Assembly: GCA_019925105.1 (NCBI GenBank)
Contig: JAHGAU010000026.1
Span: 248,001 to 312,000, forward strand
DNA from: Niebla homalea
Lineage: Eukaryota > Ascomycota > Lecanoromycetes > Lecanorales > Ramalinaceae
DNA: 64,000 nucleotides
Direction of reading: 5' to 3'
The notes beneath the pieces were generated by a model that worked only from the letters and a program-made list of their open reading frames with translations, ran no database searches and had not been told where the DNA came from. Every line of letters starts with the position of its first letter. Position 1 is the first letter of the stretch. Below are positions 10,509 to 21,316 of this stretch, one piece after another. The position numbers were made by a program, and so were the translations under genes.

Positions 10509-12425
10509 TCATTCCGTCCTAGCAACCTTCCTCATGGGCAAACTAGGCACCTTGAAGCCATCTTTGTCTTCTGCCTTCCCTCCTCCACCCCCACTGGCAC
10601 CATTCCCCACCTGCGTGAACGTCCCACCCTTGAACCACCGATCCGTCGCCTCATCCGCCTTCCTCTTCATCTCCGCCCTCTTGGTCGGGTCCGCCAATTC
10701 CAACCCCTGAACAGGCGTGAACGCAATCGTACTCGCCGTACCACTGCCCCCTATACCCCCTCCTACACCCGTGGTCCTCAAACCAGATCCCGCGCCAGCT
10801 TGGCCGAACCCTCTCAGGCTTGTGCTCATTCCACCCACACCACCGCCGCCGCCAACAGGGGTGGCACCACCCCACCCTTTGTTCTTCTGCGACAGCCTCG
10901 CCCTCGTCCGCTGATCCACCTTCAACGAGCGGATGCGGCCTTCATCTTGCTGGCCTATCATGCCCATTCCCTTCGTGCTATCCGCGTAGCCGACTTCCTT
11001 CTCTTCCTTACCGAACGCCATACGGTTCTGTTCCTTCCTCAGATCCGTCATTGCAGTAGCTTCCTTGGCTTTCCTGGCTCTCCTCCCCCCGCGCTTACGA
11101 GCCGGTTTGTCGTCAGGTGCGGGTAAGGCTCGGGGCCCACGGTTGGGAGGAGGTTCCGTCAGCTTCTCGAGGCGCTCTTCGCAATCACGTCGGAGCTGCG
11201 CGCCGTTGGACCCGTCGGGAGAGCCGTGCACGCGGTCGACGCGGGCGGCGAGGACGATCTTGGCGGAGACGATGCGCATGGCTTGGCGTTTGAGGTGGGA
11301 GGGGATAGAGCGGATGACGGGGGAGTGATACAAAAAGCCTTGCTGTGCGACGCCGACATTCGTCGCGAAACCCGTTTGAGATTGTTTCTTAGATCCTAGA
11401 GGGGCAAGGTTGCAGGCGGGGGTTTTGGCGAGCCCCGTGATACCGCCGGCGAAGTTGAGGAGTTGGGCGGCAGTCAGGGAGCCGATGAGGTAGGTGAGGT
11501 TGGGGGCGAAGATGTTCATGCGGGATTGGACGTAGTCTGTTAGGGTTCGTTTGGCGCGGTCGAGGGAGAGGGTCATCTCGCAGGCCGAAAGGACGCGTTG
11601 GAGTTCTTGAGGTGACATCTCCTGGCCTCTGGAGGTAGAGGCTTCGACTGTGACGACCATGAGGGAGGGACCATCGAGGACCTTGCTAAGTGGAGTGCCG
11701 ACCAAAGCGTTGGGTGTTTGAGCAATAGCCTTGATACTGTCCTTGTCCAAAGGGCCGTTGCCTATGAGGGCCACCGATTTCGCGTAGTCAAGTGGGTTTT
11801 GAACAAGGCGCTCAAGCTCAGGAAACCGGGCTGAATAATGGTCGCGTATGAATTTATGGACGAGAATAATCTCGTTATCGATGGACGTCGATAGAGTGTT
11901 CGATTGGGTTAAGAGGGCATATTCGGGATTATCTTCGATAGAACCAACGAAGCTCGCCTGGCTTTCCGGAGTTTGACTCTGATATTGATTGATTTTCTGA
12001 AGGCGACCAAAGGCAGTCAGGGCTGTGTCCGAGCAACATGTAAACGCTGTTTCGTCACAAATATAGCAGGGGTGGGAAGTAAGGAGAACATTGCTCACCT
12101 CCAGTATCGGCTCCAAAGTCTTCATCAAGCTTGCAACGTTCCTGACATCACTGACCCCTCCAAGCTGCATCTTCTCCACCTTCGCTTTGGCATCCTCCTC
12201 ATCCTCTGCTGCAGCGACAGAGTCACCTTTGAGCATCTCATCGTCCTCATCCTCGTCATCATCCTCTTCGTCACCATCTAGCACCTTCGAAGATTCGGGC
12301 GCAGTCCCATTGACGGGAGGTGGTGAAGTAGCATCGTGAAGTATGTTAATTTGCTGCTCCTCGTCTTCCGCTCCGGATCCTGAATCTTCAAAGTCGTTGA
12401 GCAGCTCGTCTGCGAGGGTAGCCAT
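10509..12425 (-). CDS. PRP31: U4/U6 snRNP protein Prp31
   Basis: Two exons, 12425-12099 and 11996-10509, giving about 604 residues. Prp31 binds the U4 snRNA 5' stem-loop with the 15.5K protein and bridges U4/U6 to U5 in the tri-snRNP. The start MATLADELLNDFEDSG is the typical Prp31 N-terminus; a longer frame runs 60 codons upstream but lacks family resemblance. An acidic stretch follows, then the NOSIC/coiled-coil region (DNEIILVHKFIRDHYSARF) and the Nop domain with GGITGLAKTPACN and FLYHSPVIRSIPSHLKRQA. The C-terminus is basic (KRGGRRARKAK), then Gly-rich, as in fungal Prp31. The intron must be removed because it splits LEPILE from KINQYQSQ. The gene lies about 300 nt downstream of the CK2 beta gene on the same strand. 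Confidence 0.93.
   Translation of the reverse strand: MATLADELLNDFEDSGSGAEDEEQQINILHDATSPPPVNGTAPESSKVLDGDEEDDDEDEDDEMLKGDSVAAAEDEEDAKAKVEKMQLGGVSDVRNVASLMKTLEPILEVSNVLLTSHPCYICDETAFTCCSDTALTAFGRLQKINQYQSQTPESQASFVGSIEDNPEYALLTQSNTLSTSIDNEIILVHKFIRDHYSARFPELERLVQNPLDYAKSVALIGNGPLDKDSIKAIAQTPNALVGTPLSKVLDGPSLMVVTVEASTSRGQEMSPQELQRVLSACEMTLSLDRAKRTLTDYVQSRMNIFAPNLTYLIGSLTAAQLLNFAGGITGLAKTPACNLAPLGSKKQSQTGFATNVGVAQQGFLYHSPVIRSIPSHLKRQAMRIVSAKIVLAARVDRVHGSPDGSNGAQLRRDCEERLEKLTEPPPNRGPRALPAPDDKPARKRGGRRARKAKEATAMTDLRKEQNRMAFGKEEKEVGYADSTKGMGMIGQQDEGRIRSLKVDQRTRARLSQKNKGWGGATPVGGGGGVGGMSTSLRGFGQAGAGSGLRTTGVGGGIGGSGTASTIAFTPVQGLELADPTKRAEMKRKADEATDRWFKGGTFTQVGNGASGGGGGKAEDKDGFKVPSLPMRKVARTE
11997..12098 (-). 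other. In-frame intron of PRP31
   Basis: 102 nt, exactly 34 codons, without an in-frame stop. Donor GTGAGC, branch-like CTGAC, acceptor TTCAG. If retained it would insert 34 residues, four of them cysteine, in front of the NOSIC region. Confidence 0.85.
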
Positions 12426-12731
12426 GGTGTGGTGCAGTGCTGATGATATTGTGGGGTGATGTGGAAGCTCACATTCAAAGATCACGAATCTAGGCTCGGA
12501 GATGGCGCTAGCATATCTTACCGCGTTTTTTACATTTCGTAGTGGGATTCGAGTCATTTGCTGGCGTACAAAGGCGCGGGACGGTGCAGGCTGGGAGTTG
12601 GACACTTACGGTCAAAGTATTCATGGAATGTGATTTAATTCTTCTGCTGCCTTGAACAACAGCCTGTCAAGCAATAGCGATTAACTATGTAGTTCCTACC
12701 AGTCGAGCTTGCAACTGACGTTGGCCTCCAA

Positions 12732-13637
12732 TCACAATTGTTCCGCTTGTCCATCTGCTCCATCAACTCCGAGCATCTCATCAGGCTCATCCTCCATCTC
12801 ATCATCAAGCTCGTAATCCTCCTTGAAGACATTCCACACCCCGACATTCTTCAATCGTTTCTGCATCTCCTCGCGCTGCACACTTTGCCACCTTTCCAGC
12901 GCCGCCGCAGCATGAACCTTGAAGCCAAAGACGCGAGGTTGGTATCTTTCGATCGTCTTCTGGGGGATCAATGTCGGATGAACTTGGTAGAGGATGTTTT
13001 GGAATGAGGTGCCGAAGTATGCCCCGTCGATGCTGGCGTGACGTGATGACTTGGGGTTGTATACGTCCTCACATTTGCCACAGAAAAGTTTGACGGATTG
13101 AACGTTGGGAACGTCGGACATGCCTGTGGGGAGTAATGGGTGGGAACCGCACATGACGCGGGGGCATTTGCCAAAATCCGATTTCTTATACTTGTCGAGC
13201 TGTGCAACCTGTCAGCAGGCTACTCTGAAAGATGTTCCGCTCCAGGAGGGCCCTACCATTTTCGCTAACCCTCGTATCGTCGTGATATACCGAGCATGCA
13301 CTAGCCCATAGAGATGTCGAGCAGACTTTTCAATCTGCTCCCGCATATCATCATCACACTCGAGATCAAAGACATCCGTCACGAGATCAAGAGCGTATTG
13401 ATAATACTGAACATCGGCGTTGAGACCAGTCAAGTTGAAGCGGTCGGTCAAATAGTCTTCATCGATCTCGCAAAAATATTCGTTCCCCCGCGAGGACATG
13501 AACTGTTCGATCCACGGGTCAACATCATTGAACAAGCGCGGAGCCAGGATACTGCTGTCTGTGGGGTACGAATCGATGGGGGAGTAATTGTCTCTCAGCA
13601 GGATTGCAAATTCATCATAATCAGATGCCTGCTGCAT
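12732..13637 (-). CDS. CKB2: Casein kinase II regulatory beta subunit (CKB2-like)
   Basis: Regulatory subunit of protein kinase CK2, which forms a beta dimer that holds two catalytic alpha subunits. Exons are 13637-13257 and 13199-12732, about 282 residues. Family landmarks in order: WIEQFMSSRGNEYFCEID near residue 46, DRFNLTGLN, LYGLVHARYI, then after the 57-nt intron LDKYKKSDFGKCPRVMC and LFCGKCEDVY. The four cysteines of the zinc site (CPRVMC and CGKC) are present, followed by SSRHASIDGAYFGTSF. An acidic C-terminal tail ends the protein. It resembles yeast Ckb2 more than Ckb1 (DVDPWI context, RYQPRVFGF). The start is uncertain: ATG at 13637 has an A at -3, but a longer version from 13727, with or without a small intron at 13691-13629, is also possible. 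Confidence 0.9.
13200..13256 (-). other. Intron of CK2 beta gene
   Basis: 57-nt GT-AG intron between RGLAKM and LDKYKKSDFG. Phase 0 on both sides. Confidence 0.85.
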
Positions 13638-13883
13638 GATTTTTACGTACACATGTGATGAAATTCTGCAGTTGAGCAGAGGACTTTGTACCGCGTGACA
13701 TTGTTTTTGGTTGGATGAAATTGACATGTGTCAAAGAACGGGAAGATTGTTTGATGACGTTACGTGTCCTACACCACAAAACGGGGATGTATGGCGCAGG
13801 ATTGATTCATTCATTTTCCAAAATTGAATATTCCAAAAGCTCATCTTGACAAGATTCGAACTGACAAAACCATTTGCCAAATC

Positions 13884-14545
13884 TCACTCGAGTAAAACTT
13901 CAAAGGGAAAAAAAGCAACGACAAAAGCAGCAAAAGAAAAGTAAGACCCCACCCAATCCCTCCAATAAGTGGTATAATCACTATCCGTCTCACTCCCATA
14001 ATCATCCATCTCCCCAGTCGCTGGATGCTTCCTCCTCAACGTCGTATTCGAGAAGAATTTGATCGGCCCCTGCGGCCCGCGTAAGGTAACACGATAGCCG
14101 TACGGCGTCGGATCCGGGGGCTCCAGCCAAGGTCTCGACTCAAAGTACTTGCGCCTCCGAGTGTGGATTCGCTCGTCGCTGCTGTGCAGAGGGACACGGC
14201 GTAAGTTGTCCTCCTCGGTTCCGAGACTCTCCTCCTCGAGTATGGAGAGGGGGATGCCGAGGGCGACTTTCCGCTCGACCACCGCTGATTCGATGTAGGG
14301 AGCGAGTCGTTTGACCGCGCGGCTGGTGGCTTGGGCGGGGGTCAGGTAGGACAGGATGTCGGAGGTGTGCTCGGTTTGGGTGGCACTGGAGTCTGCTGGG
14401 GCGACTGCCTTGGAAGTGAGAAAGGAGACTTTTGTATAAGACTATATAATGGTAATGATAATGGCAGGATATCTGAAAATATAAGCCAGAGTGAAGTGGG
14501 GAGCAACCCACGCATTTGAAAATCAGGCCCCTCGGGCGGTGGCAT
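13884..14545 (-). CDS. Unrecognised protein with C-terminal membrane helix
   Basis: The frame is open from about 14440 to a stop at 13884 and reads like real protein. It has a charged middle (KRLAPYIESAVVERKVALG, then RRRKYFESRPWLEPPDP), a compact stretch YGYRVTLRGPQGPIKFFSN, an acidic/tyrosine patch MDDYGSETDSDYTTYWRDW, and a final hydrophobic helix SYFSFAAFVVAFFPFEVLL. That arrangement suggests a tail-anchored or single-pass protein facing the cytosol or mitochondrial matrix. No in-frame ATG precedes the conserved-looking part, so I propose a short first exon 14545-14512 and an intron 14511-14429 (GTGGGT...AAAAG), giving 192 residues. That splice choice is tentative: the branch site is weak. 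I do not recognise the family. It shares a strand with the CK2 beta gene and lies about 250 nt upstream of it. Confidence 0.55.
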
Positions 14546-15066
14546 GATTGATACGGTCACGCAAAGCTATGACCAAGTTGGCTGGCTTTCCCGCGCCCGA
14601 TATCATTCTAGCGCCTGTCAGGCCTGCGTCTCAGAACCTTAGATGCGACAGGCGATTGGTGGGCGTCCAAAATGTGATGCAATCGTGCAACATGCGCCCC
14701 ATGGATGGGGTAGAATATAATTAGAATGGGGTATTAATACATCGGATTTGCGATTGGGGGTGGCTTGCACTTTCCCCAGGATTGAGATATATATGTCTTG
14801 CGCCTTCTCTGCCACGCTGCTGAAGGCACATTTACCAAGACAGCGCCTTCCTTCAACTTTACATCATCATAAATCATTGACCGCATAGACACAACAGCTT
14901 CCATTCTCCAACCCACTGCCCACTTACCTCCATAACCAACCTTTCATCGCACAACAACCACAATCTTCGCCCACTGAACCCCTCTCCACCGGCCATCCAC
15001 CAACAGTATTCCCCCCACCGGCGCGCCCATCTCCATCCCACCACCATCCACACCAAAAGAAGCACC
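14546..15066. other. Divergent intergenic region
   Basis: Lies between the minus-strand anchored-protein gene and the plus-strand small secreted protein gene. The 200 bases before 15067 are C/A-rich and poor in G, as in fungal 5' leaders. No separate gene seen. Confidence 0.5.
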
Positions 15067-15432
15067 ATGCGCTTCCACAATCACTCCAGTCTCCTAGCAA
15101 TGACCCTCACCTTGGCCCTCACCTTGGCCCTCACCACCCTCGCTCACCCCATCTACTCAACCTCCGACGGCGCAACGCCTGCCGCCCATGGCCAGCAACC
15201 CCTGCAAGATTACGGTACGCACCGGCTCGTGCTAGCAAGACCGGAGCGAGGGACACTCGGGTGGAGAGCGGAGAAGTGGGAGGATATTGTGCGGTGGTGG
15301 AAGGGGGAGGTTGGGGGTGTTGCGGAGGAGGAGGAGGAGGAGGAGGAGATGGAGGTGGAGTGTGGAGAGGGGGATGGAGAGGATGAGGATGGAATAGAGG
15401 AAGATGAGGAGGATGGGCAGGTGGAATTGTGA
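15067..15432 (+). CDS. Small secreted protein with acidic tail
   Basis: 121 residues. A clear signal peptide occupies residues 1 to about 27, with an n-region MRFHNHSS and an h-region LTLALTLALTTLA, and probable cleavage before HPIYS. The middle (residues 28-85) contains RLVLARPERG and a Trp-rich WEDIVRWWKGE. The tail is almost pure Glu/Asp, with a run of eight glutamates encoded by GAG repeats. Only one cysteine is present, so it is not a disulfide-rich effector type. I do not recognise a family. The repetitive acidic codons could vary in number between strains. The frame could be fortuitous, but the signal peptide and leader-like upstream sequence support it. Confidence 0.5.
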   Translation: MRFHNHSSLLAMTLTLALTLALTTLAHPIYSTSDGATPAAHGQQPLQDYGTHRLVLARPERGTLGWRAEKWEDIVRWWKGEVGGVAEEEEEEEEMEVECGEGDGEDEDGIEEDEEDGQVEL

Positions 15433-15855
15433 TGCTGAACGGGGCTTGCCATTACGAGTCAATGATGGGGTTGGGATAGACCTGCTTTTGCATGGCGTTC
15501 GAGGGCTCAAGCAACTCACAGAGGCTTGGTCTAGGTGGGACATACCACATTTGATTGCAATAGAGATAGGAATGATAACGACGTCACGAAATCATAGACA
15601 GCTTCTCGCAAAGAACATTTCATTCCTTAGGACTTCTTCTGCTCCCTGCTACAACACCGCTTGCTAAACCGCTTAGAGTATGGACTGCAACACTGGAGGT
15701 TGGCCGCCAATTGACGTGCCCGCTTGCTATTCCGATCATGGTGCCAAAAACGCCAGTCCAGCTGACCACGAACCCCTTCGATCCTCAAATACAACGCTCT
15801 GCCCTGGGTATCTTTTGTATTCTCACCGCTCCTGCCCCCTGCTTGTTCCCGTATG
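15433..15855. other. Intergenic, no gene recognised
   Basis: Convergent 3' regions of the small secreted protein gene and the SSK2-type kinase gene. Nothing else supported. Confidence 0.5.
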
Positions 15856-18800
15856 TCAGTAATTGAAATTCCCCGAATTCTGCCTCGACCCTCCACTTGC
15901 CGAGCTGTTACTACTCGTCGGACTGTCGTCCAACGGCACCACCTGTGCCTTGATAGTGCTGATCCATTCACACTGCAACAGCTCTGCCGCACTGGCTCTT
16001 TTTCTCGGATTCCGTTCAAAGCATCGCTTCAGGAATTCAATCCCTTGTTCGCTCAATTGCTCCCTTCCCGGCAACTGTGGTGGGTTGCCCTGGGCAATGT
16101 TGTACATGATGGCCCACTCATTGTCCAAGCTAGACCAGGGTCGTCTTCCTGTAGCCATCTCAAGAACGACGCAACCTAGAGACCAGATGTCCATGCAGCC
16201 TAGGCGGCCATCCTCGCTGCCTTTGATGACTTCAGGGGACATGTACATAGGTGTCCCAGTCATAGACTTTTGCTTGGCAGGGGCTTTGGCAGTAGGACCG
16301 CCAGTAGCGGGTTGGGCTTCTGGCTGTAACGTTTTGTTCTGGCGAGCAATGACTTTTGCGGCGCCGAAGTCGACGTACTTGATCACGCCGTTATGGTCGA
16401 GAAGGATGTCTGATGCAAATTAGCTACACATCACGAGGGAGACTGGATATTGAAAGGATGGGGGAAGGCTCACTTTCGGGCTTTATGTCTCGATGAGTGA
16501 TATTGGATTGATGGAGATAGGCGAGACCTTCTAGCAACTGCAATGCGTAGACTTGAACCACAGTTTCATCCTCGATTCGGCCATGCTCAAGAAGAGCTGC
16601 AAGCGAACCGCCAGAACAATACTCCATAAAGATATAGACCTTGTCCCGGTGGACCTCGATGCCGTAGTACGAAACAATGTTCGGGTGGTCGAGTACCTCT
16701 AGCACAGCTTGCTCGTCACGGATTTGACCCGCAACCGTCGGAATCAGCTGGGGATCTTGCAACCGGATCTCCTTGACAGCCATTAGATTACCAGAGTCGA
16801 GATTGTAAGCTGCGTAGACAGATCCAAATGTGCCGCCTCCTACGTATTGGCCTAGTTGCCATTGCATGGTAATATTTGTAGCAGTAGACGAAAGGTAAGT
16901 CAATGATCGATCAGCGTCAGTCGTGTCTTCCATGACTCGACCCATCCTTTGGCGTTCAGCTAGCTTCTGCACCCTCTTTTCCTCGAACTCGTTCAAGGCG
17001 GCCACCCACTGTTCTCGCACTATCTTGGAAGCCTCTGCATCGTCTTTCATCTTGCTAATGTCCATCTTTCGCATCGATCCTCCTGAAGCCTCGTCTCTAC
17101 GCTTGGCCGCCTGGGCAGCCAACGTTGATTTGGCCCCCATGATGTCGAAGTGGGAGATGAGCAATGACATACAGCCTGCAACCCGAACGCACATCTTCGA
17201 AAACTCTTCGTCTGTGATGGACAAGATACTGCTTCCTTGCGTCATCTTCATGGCGAACTCAAGAGCCGATACGGCCCACTTGAAGGTCTTTCGATCTGAC
17301 GCAATACAGTCATCACAGATGAAGCCAAGCCAGTCGAGAGCAAGGCGTGTAAGTTTCATGTTAATCATCATACGTCGTCCTGTATCCAGGTAAGCCTTTG
17401 ATCGTGTTCCAAATTCGGTCGCGAAAGAGAAGCATGTCTGGATGAGGTCTTGGTTATCGAGACCTTTGATCTGCCCTCTTATGATCTCGACACTTTCCAT
17501 AATTGTCATGGAGAGCTTGTAGGCGGTAGTCTTGATCTTCCCAAGCTCGACCTTGACTCGGGAAAGGTTTGCTCGCACTTCCACCAAGATATTCAGGTCT
17601 AGACCAATACTGTGCGTGAAGACGGACCTTGCAGCCTGCAACCTCTGCAGAGATCCATCGGCGACGAGGCGCAGGCGACCTAGCCTGATATCCATTGAAG
17701 GAGCGCGCATTGTCACATCGAGCCTCCTTCCATCCCAACGAAATGGCTCGTCAGGTCGCAGAATCAAGATGTAGGGATTTCGCGGATCTTCCATCTTCTT
17801 CTGGTTCTCCCCCTTTTCGCTACTCTTATACCTAGTACCGAGGAGTGACTGAATGGTTCTTGCGTCTCCATACAGGGAAGGAGATCCAATGAGATAGATG
17901 CCTGCATGCTGGAACGAAGGACTTTCAATCAGAAAGTGCTGAGAGTCTACAAGAGCGTCATGCAATTCTTGCATCCTCCGGTTATCAAGGCTTATGTTAT
18001 ATTCTGAAGCATTTTCAAAGTTCTCGGAAAGCGTTTTGGAAAATCGCATCAGCTTTCTTTGCCGTACACGGACGGAATCCAGTAAAGCTTTGTAGCGTCT
18101 GCTGATATCAAGAACATTTTGCTCAGGCGGTCGAGTGAGCTCCTTCTCAAAGGTATGCGAAAGCCGATGTAGTGCTCTAGCAGTCAGGCCGCAAAACTGC
18201 TCAGCAACCTCGACATCACCTCCGTCAAGTTGTTGGCCTACCTCCTTACAAAAATCGTATTCTGAGTCTAGGATATCTGCTTCCTTGAATGTCGTTCTGT
18301 TTCCAACGAGCTTAGCATTCAGCATCTTGAGGTAGAATTTCAGAGCATCCACCACGACTGAATCAAAGTTCTCGTCAATACAAGGAGGTAAATCCCAACC
18401 ACGCTCTGGTGCCGAGAGCATGGTATACTCGATTTTGACCTTCATGGCCAGGTCAAGAAGAATGCGAAACTGGGATATCATCTGAGCCTGCATCATGGGC
18501 TCCATTGACGCAGGATCTTTCAAGGAGCCTACGTGATTCAATCGCATCCGGATAATTTCCTGAATCAGACGGGAAGGAAAATTGATGAGAGTCAAAAGCT
18601 CTTCCATGTATGGTGGTAGATGACGTTTCGCGAACTGGTCGGCATTCTCGATCAAAGTCTTCTTGGCCTTGCCGATCACGTTAGCTAAAGGCACCAGTAG
18701 ACCTTGTTTCGATTGTGATTTATCGCCTGTCCCTTGCAGAGAGACCAAGGATTCGTCCTTATGTAACCGATCCAGGAAGGTCAGATCGTCTTTGAGGGCA

Positions 18801-20008
18801 GCTCCAGTCTTCGTGTCAGTATTGGCCTTGCTGAAATCTAGCTCGTCATTCCCAACCCAAGCCTTCAAAATGAAAAGCTCGATATTGATCATCTCTGTCG
18901 TGTTGTGCCAAGCAATGAGCGCCTCGGTACTCCCAATGTATGCCTCTGAGCCGGCCTTCTCAATTGTCAAGCGGAGGTCCTTGTTGCAGGGAAACAAGTG
19001 CTCGATCTTCTCGATCTGCTTGACGACATCTTGTATCTGCCCTTCTGCAGGTTTCCCGGCCTCCGCTTCCCCCTTGATCTCGAAATTCATGATATCTTCG
19101 ACCTGAGATACACTCGCAGTTCGACCCTCCTCTAACAACCTTTTCTGAGCTGCTTCAGTCCGCCCGCATAGTTTGGCTCTAGCACCAATCCAGAGCAGTC
19201 GCCTGCGCTCGAACTTGTCCACTTCTTTTCCGGGGCCCTCTAGACGTTGCTTCTCTTGCCTCACGACATCCCCATTCAATACCGACGCCAACATGCCATG
19301 CCACTCTAATCTTTCACGATTGCCGGGCATCTGCATCTCCTCATTGGAAGGCAGATCGCTTTCATTGTTGACAAAGAGCTGTGTATCTTGATCATAGGCA
19401 TCATTATCGAATTGCACATCGGAAGAAGGGGACGGTGCATCATTGTCTGACTCCACCGGGGTGTCAAGACTCGGGGTGTATGGTTCTCGGCCAAAATAGT
19501 CGTACGGATTTTGCCGAAGTTGGTCTATGTATGCTTTCTCTTGAGCTCGATATTGTGCCTGAGGATCCCTCCTCAACCGAGCGTCTCTAGAGGCAGAATA
19601 CGAGCGGTGTCTACCGGAGGTCGGGACAATGTGCGGAGGTCTGTGTAAAGGGTTCCTTGCAGGTTGATATGTGCTTGAAATCTGTCTTGCAGGCCCGCCC
19701 GGTCTTATTGGTTTAGGGCTTCCAATTGCGGAGCTGTCCACGGTCCCATACTGGGACTCTTGCATATCCATAGGACCTCGTGGCCTTGCTTGAGTATAAT
19801 TGCTGCTCCACGAGGGGGAGGAGGAGATGTCAGTAAGTGGAGTGATTCCATCTTGAACACCACCAGCAAGGTACTCAGCAGGCACTTCGCTATCGAACCC
19901 TTTGTCGTGATACCTATGTGTCAGGCTGACGGGGAAGTCGTCGGAATCAGTAGAGCCCCCAGAGTCAGTTCGAGCAGCATCTGGTCTCACAAGCTCATCC
20001 ATGGACAC
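15856..20008 (-). CDS. SSK2: MAP kinase kinase kinase of the HOG pathway (SSK2/SSK22 type)
   Basis: Exons 20008-16474 and 16409-15856, about 1362 residues, a usual length for fungal Ssk2. This kinase is activated by the response regulator Ssk1 and phosphorylates the MAPKK Pbs2 under osmotic and oxidative stress. The N-terminal 150 residues are disordered; residues about 230-1000 are the long helical regulatory region. The kinase domain begins near residue 1048 (MQWQLGQYVGGGTFGSVY); the VAIK lysine is in MAVKEI near 1078, HRDIKPEN at about 1172-1179, DFGAAK near 1190, and the activation segment ends GTPMYMSPE. All catalytic residues are present. The 64-nt intron splits the Asn codon of HRDIKPEN, so the unspliced frame stops right after the catalytic loop. 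The start MSMDELVRPD is the first in-frame Met with a suitable context. Confidence 0.93.
16410..16473 (-). other. Intron of SSK2 gene
   Basis: 64-nt intron, donor GTGAGC, branch-like GCTAAT, acceptor CATCAG. It falls inside the codon for the asparagine of HRDIKPEN. Confidence 0.85.
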
Positions 20009-21316
20009 CCGGGGGTAGAAATTAGGGGAAGTCGTGAGTAAGAATAATGTTGGGTGGTCAATCTAAATATTTCTGTCAGCGCCACAAAACAGGGCAGCCT
20101 CGCAGCCACAAAACCCGATTTTCTTGGCGATCTGGCGGGGATCTGCTTTCACCACGCGTCTAGTCTTAAAGCCGGTGAACATCATGACATACAAGTAATC
20201 TTAGGAAGGGGGTCGAGGATAGTGCACTCATGGTCATACTCTCAGTCGAAGCACTCAATAAAACTAAAGTCTCAAAAGACCTTCCTCTTAGAAGCAATCG
20301 AACAAACGTCCGAGCTAGGCCGGGTATTTCGTGTCGTTGAGACCTCTCCGAGATGATTTACGTGACATTGAGGTGCGCGCTTCCTTTCGCTAGCAGCAAT
20401 TAAAGTGGGACAAGTGTACTGTTATATAATATCACCGTTCGTAAAGCCTGTCCACCAGATCTTCATCTCAAGTATCAGCTTACCTTCTCCTCGGCTTAGC
20501 TTCTTGAAGAGAATATGAACAACGGGTCTGATTCACTTCGCCCTGATAGTAGAAGGTTTCAGGCAAAGGGAGGCAAACTCAACCAAACCAGCCACCCTCT
20601 TTGCTCTCCTCCACCCTCCTCACGAAGTCCTCCCACGAAGTCGGCTTGTCATTCAGCTGGTTCAACGTCCATTCGAGATCTTTCCTACCCGAGGTTGGCG
20701 GCCTATCAACAAACCAACTGGGAAGATAGCTCCTGGGATATAGCTCCTGGGATATAGCTCCTTAAATTGTAACTCATCGGCATGCTCCATGCTGTTTGTA
20801 AGCTCGCACTCGATCGATTTTTAATCGTTGGGGCCGAAGTCCGACCTTGCGGAGACGTCAGCATAGATCGCGATTCAGCTGGATTGTCTCGGCCTGGATA
20901 ATGCTGGTTCCGCTTAGTGGAGTACTGTAGGTGGGGCACAATAATCTCTCCGGCCCGGAACACGTGGACTTCCGGGCGGAATTGAGCGGGAGTGGGGGGG
21001 CACCCTAGGAAAAGGTGGCTTGTGAGAGAACCAAAGAGTGAATTACTCGGCGTCTCGTGCTGTTCGGCAATTTTGAGTATAAAATTCCGGATTACATACC
21101 AACATGCTTCGTCACCTACCCACCCACAAGCTGATTGCAGAGAAGATGGATTCTATGGTCACATCCTCTCCACATGGTTTACAACGTTCATAATCAAGGA
21201 TTCATGATGCATTGTGCTTACACCAGTGTCTGAGATGGACCTCGTATTATTTCATATCATCTAGAACTCGCGCTTTACGTTCTTCTAGGCCTCCAAAGCC
21301 TTGAAAGTGAGCTCCA
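20009..21316. other. Divergent promoter region of SSK2 and the TBCE gene
   Basis: 1.3 kb shared between two genes reading outward. Contains a short tandem repeat near 20727-20762. Frames within it are short and have no recognisable features. Confidence 0.5.
20727..20762. repeat. 15-bp tandem repeat, about 2.4 copies
   Basis: Unit GATATAGCTCCTGGG; the first copy begins GATAGCTCCTGGG and the last stops after TAGCTCCTT. Confidence 0.8.

Noticed and set aside
13953..14009. MDDYGSETDSDYTTYWRDW as a first exon of the CK2 beta gene
   Set aside because: It would need a 440-nt intron with a weak donor, while the CK2 beta exon already carries its own matching N-terminus (DVDPWIEQF). The segment fits better in the upstream anchored-protein gene.
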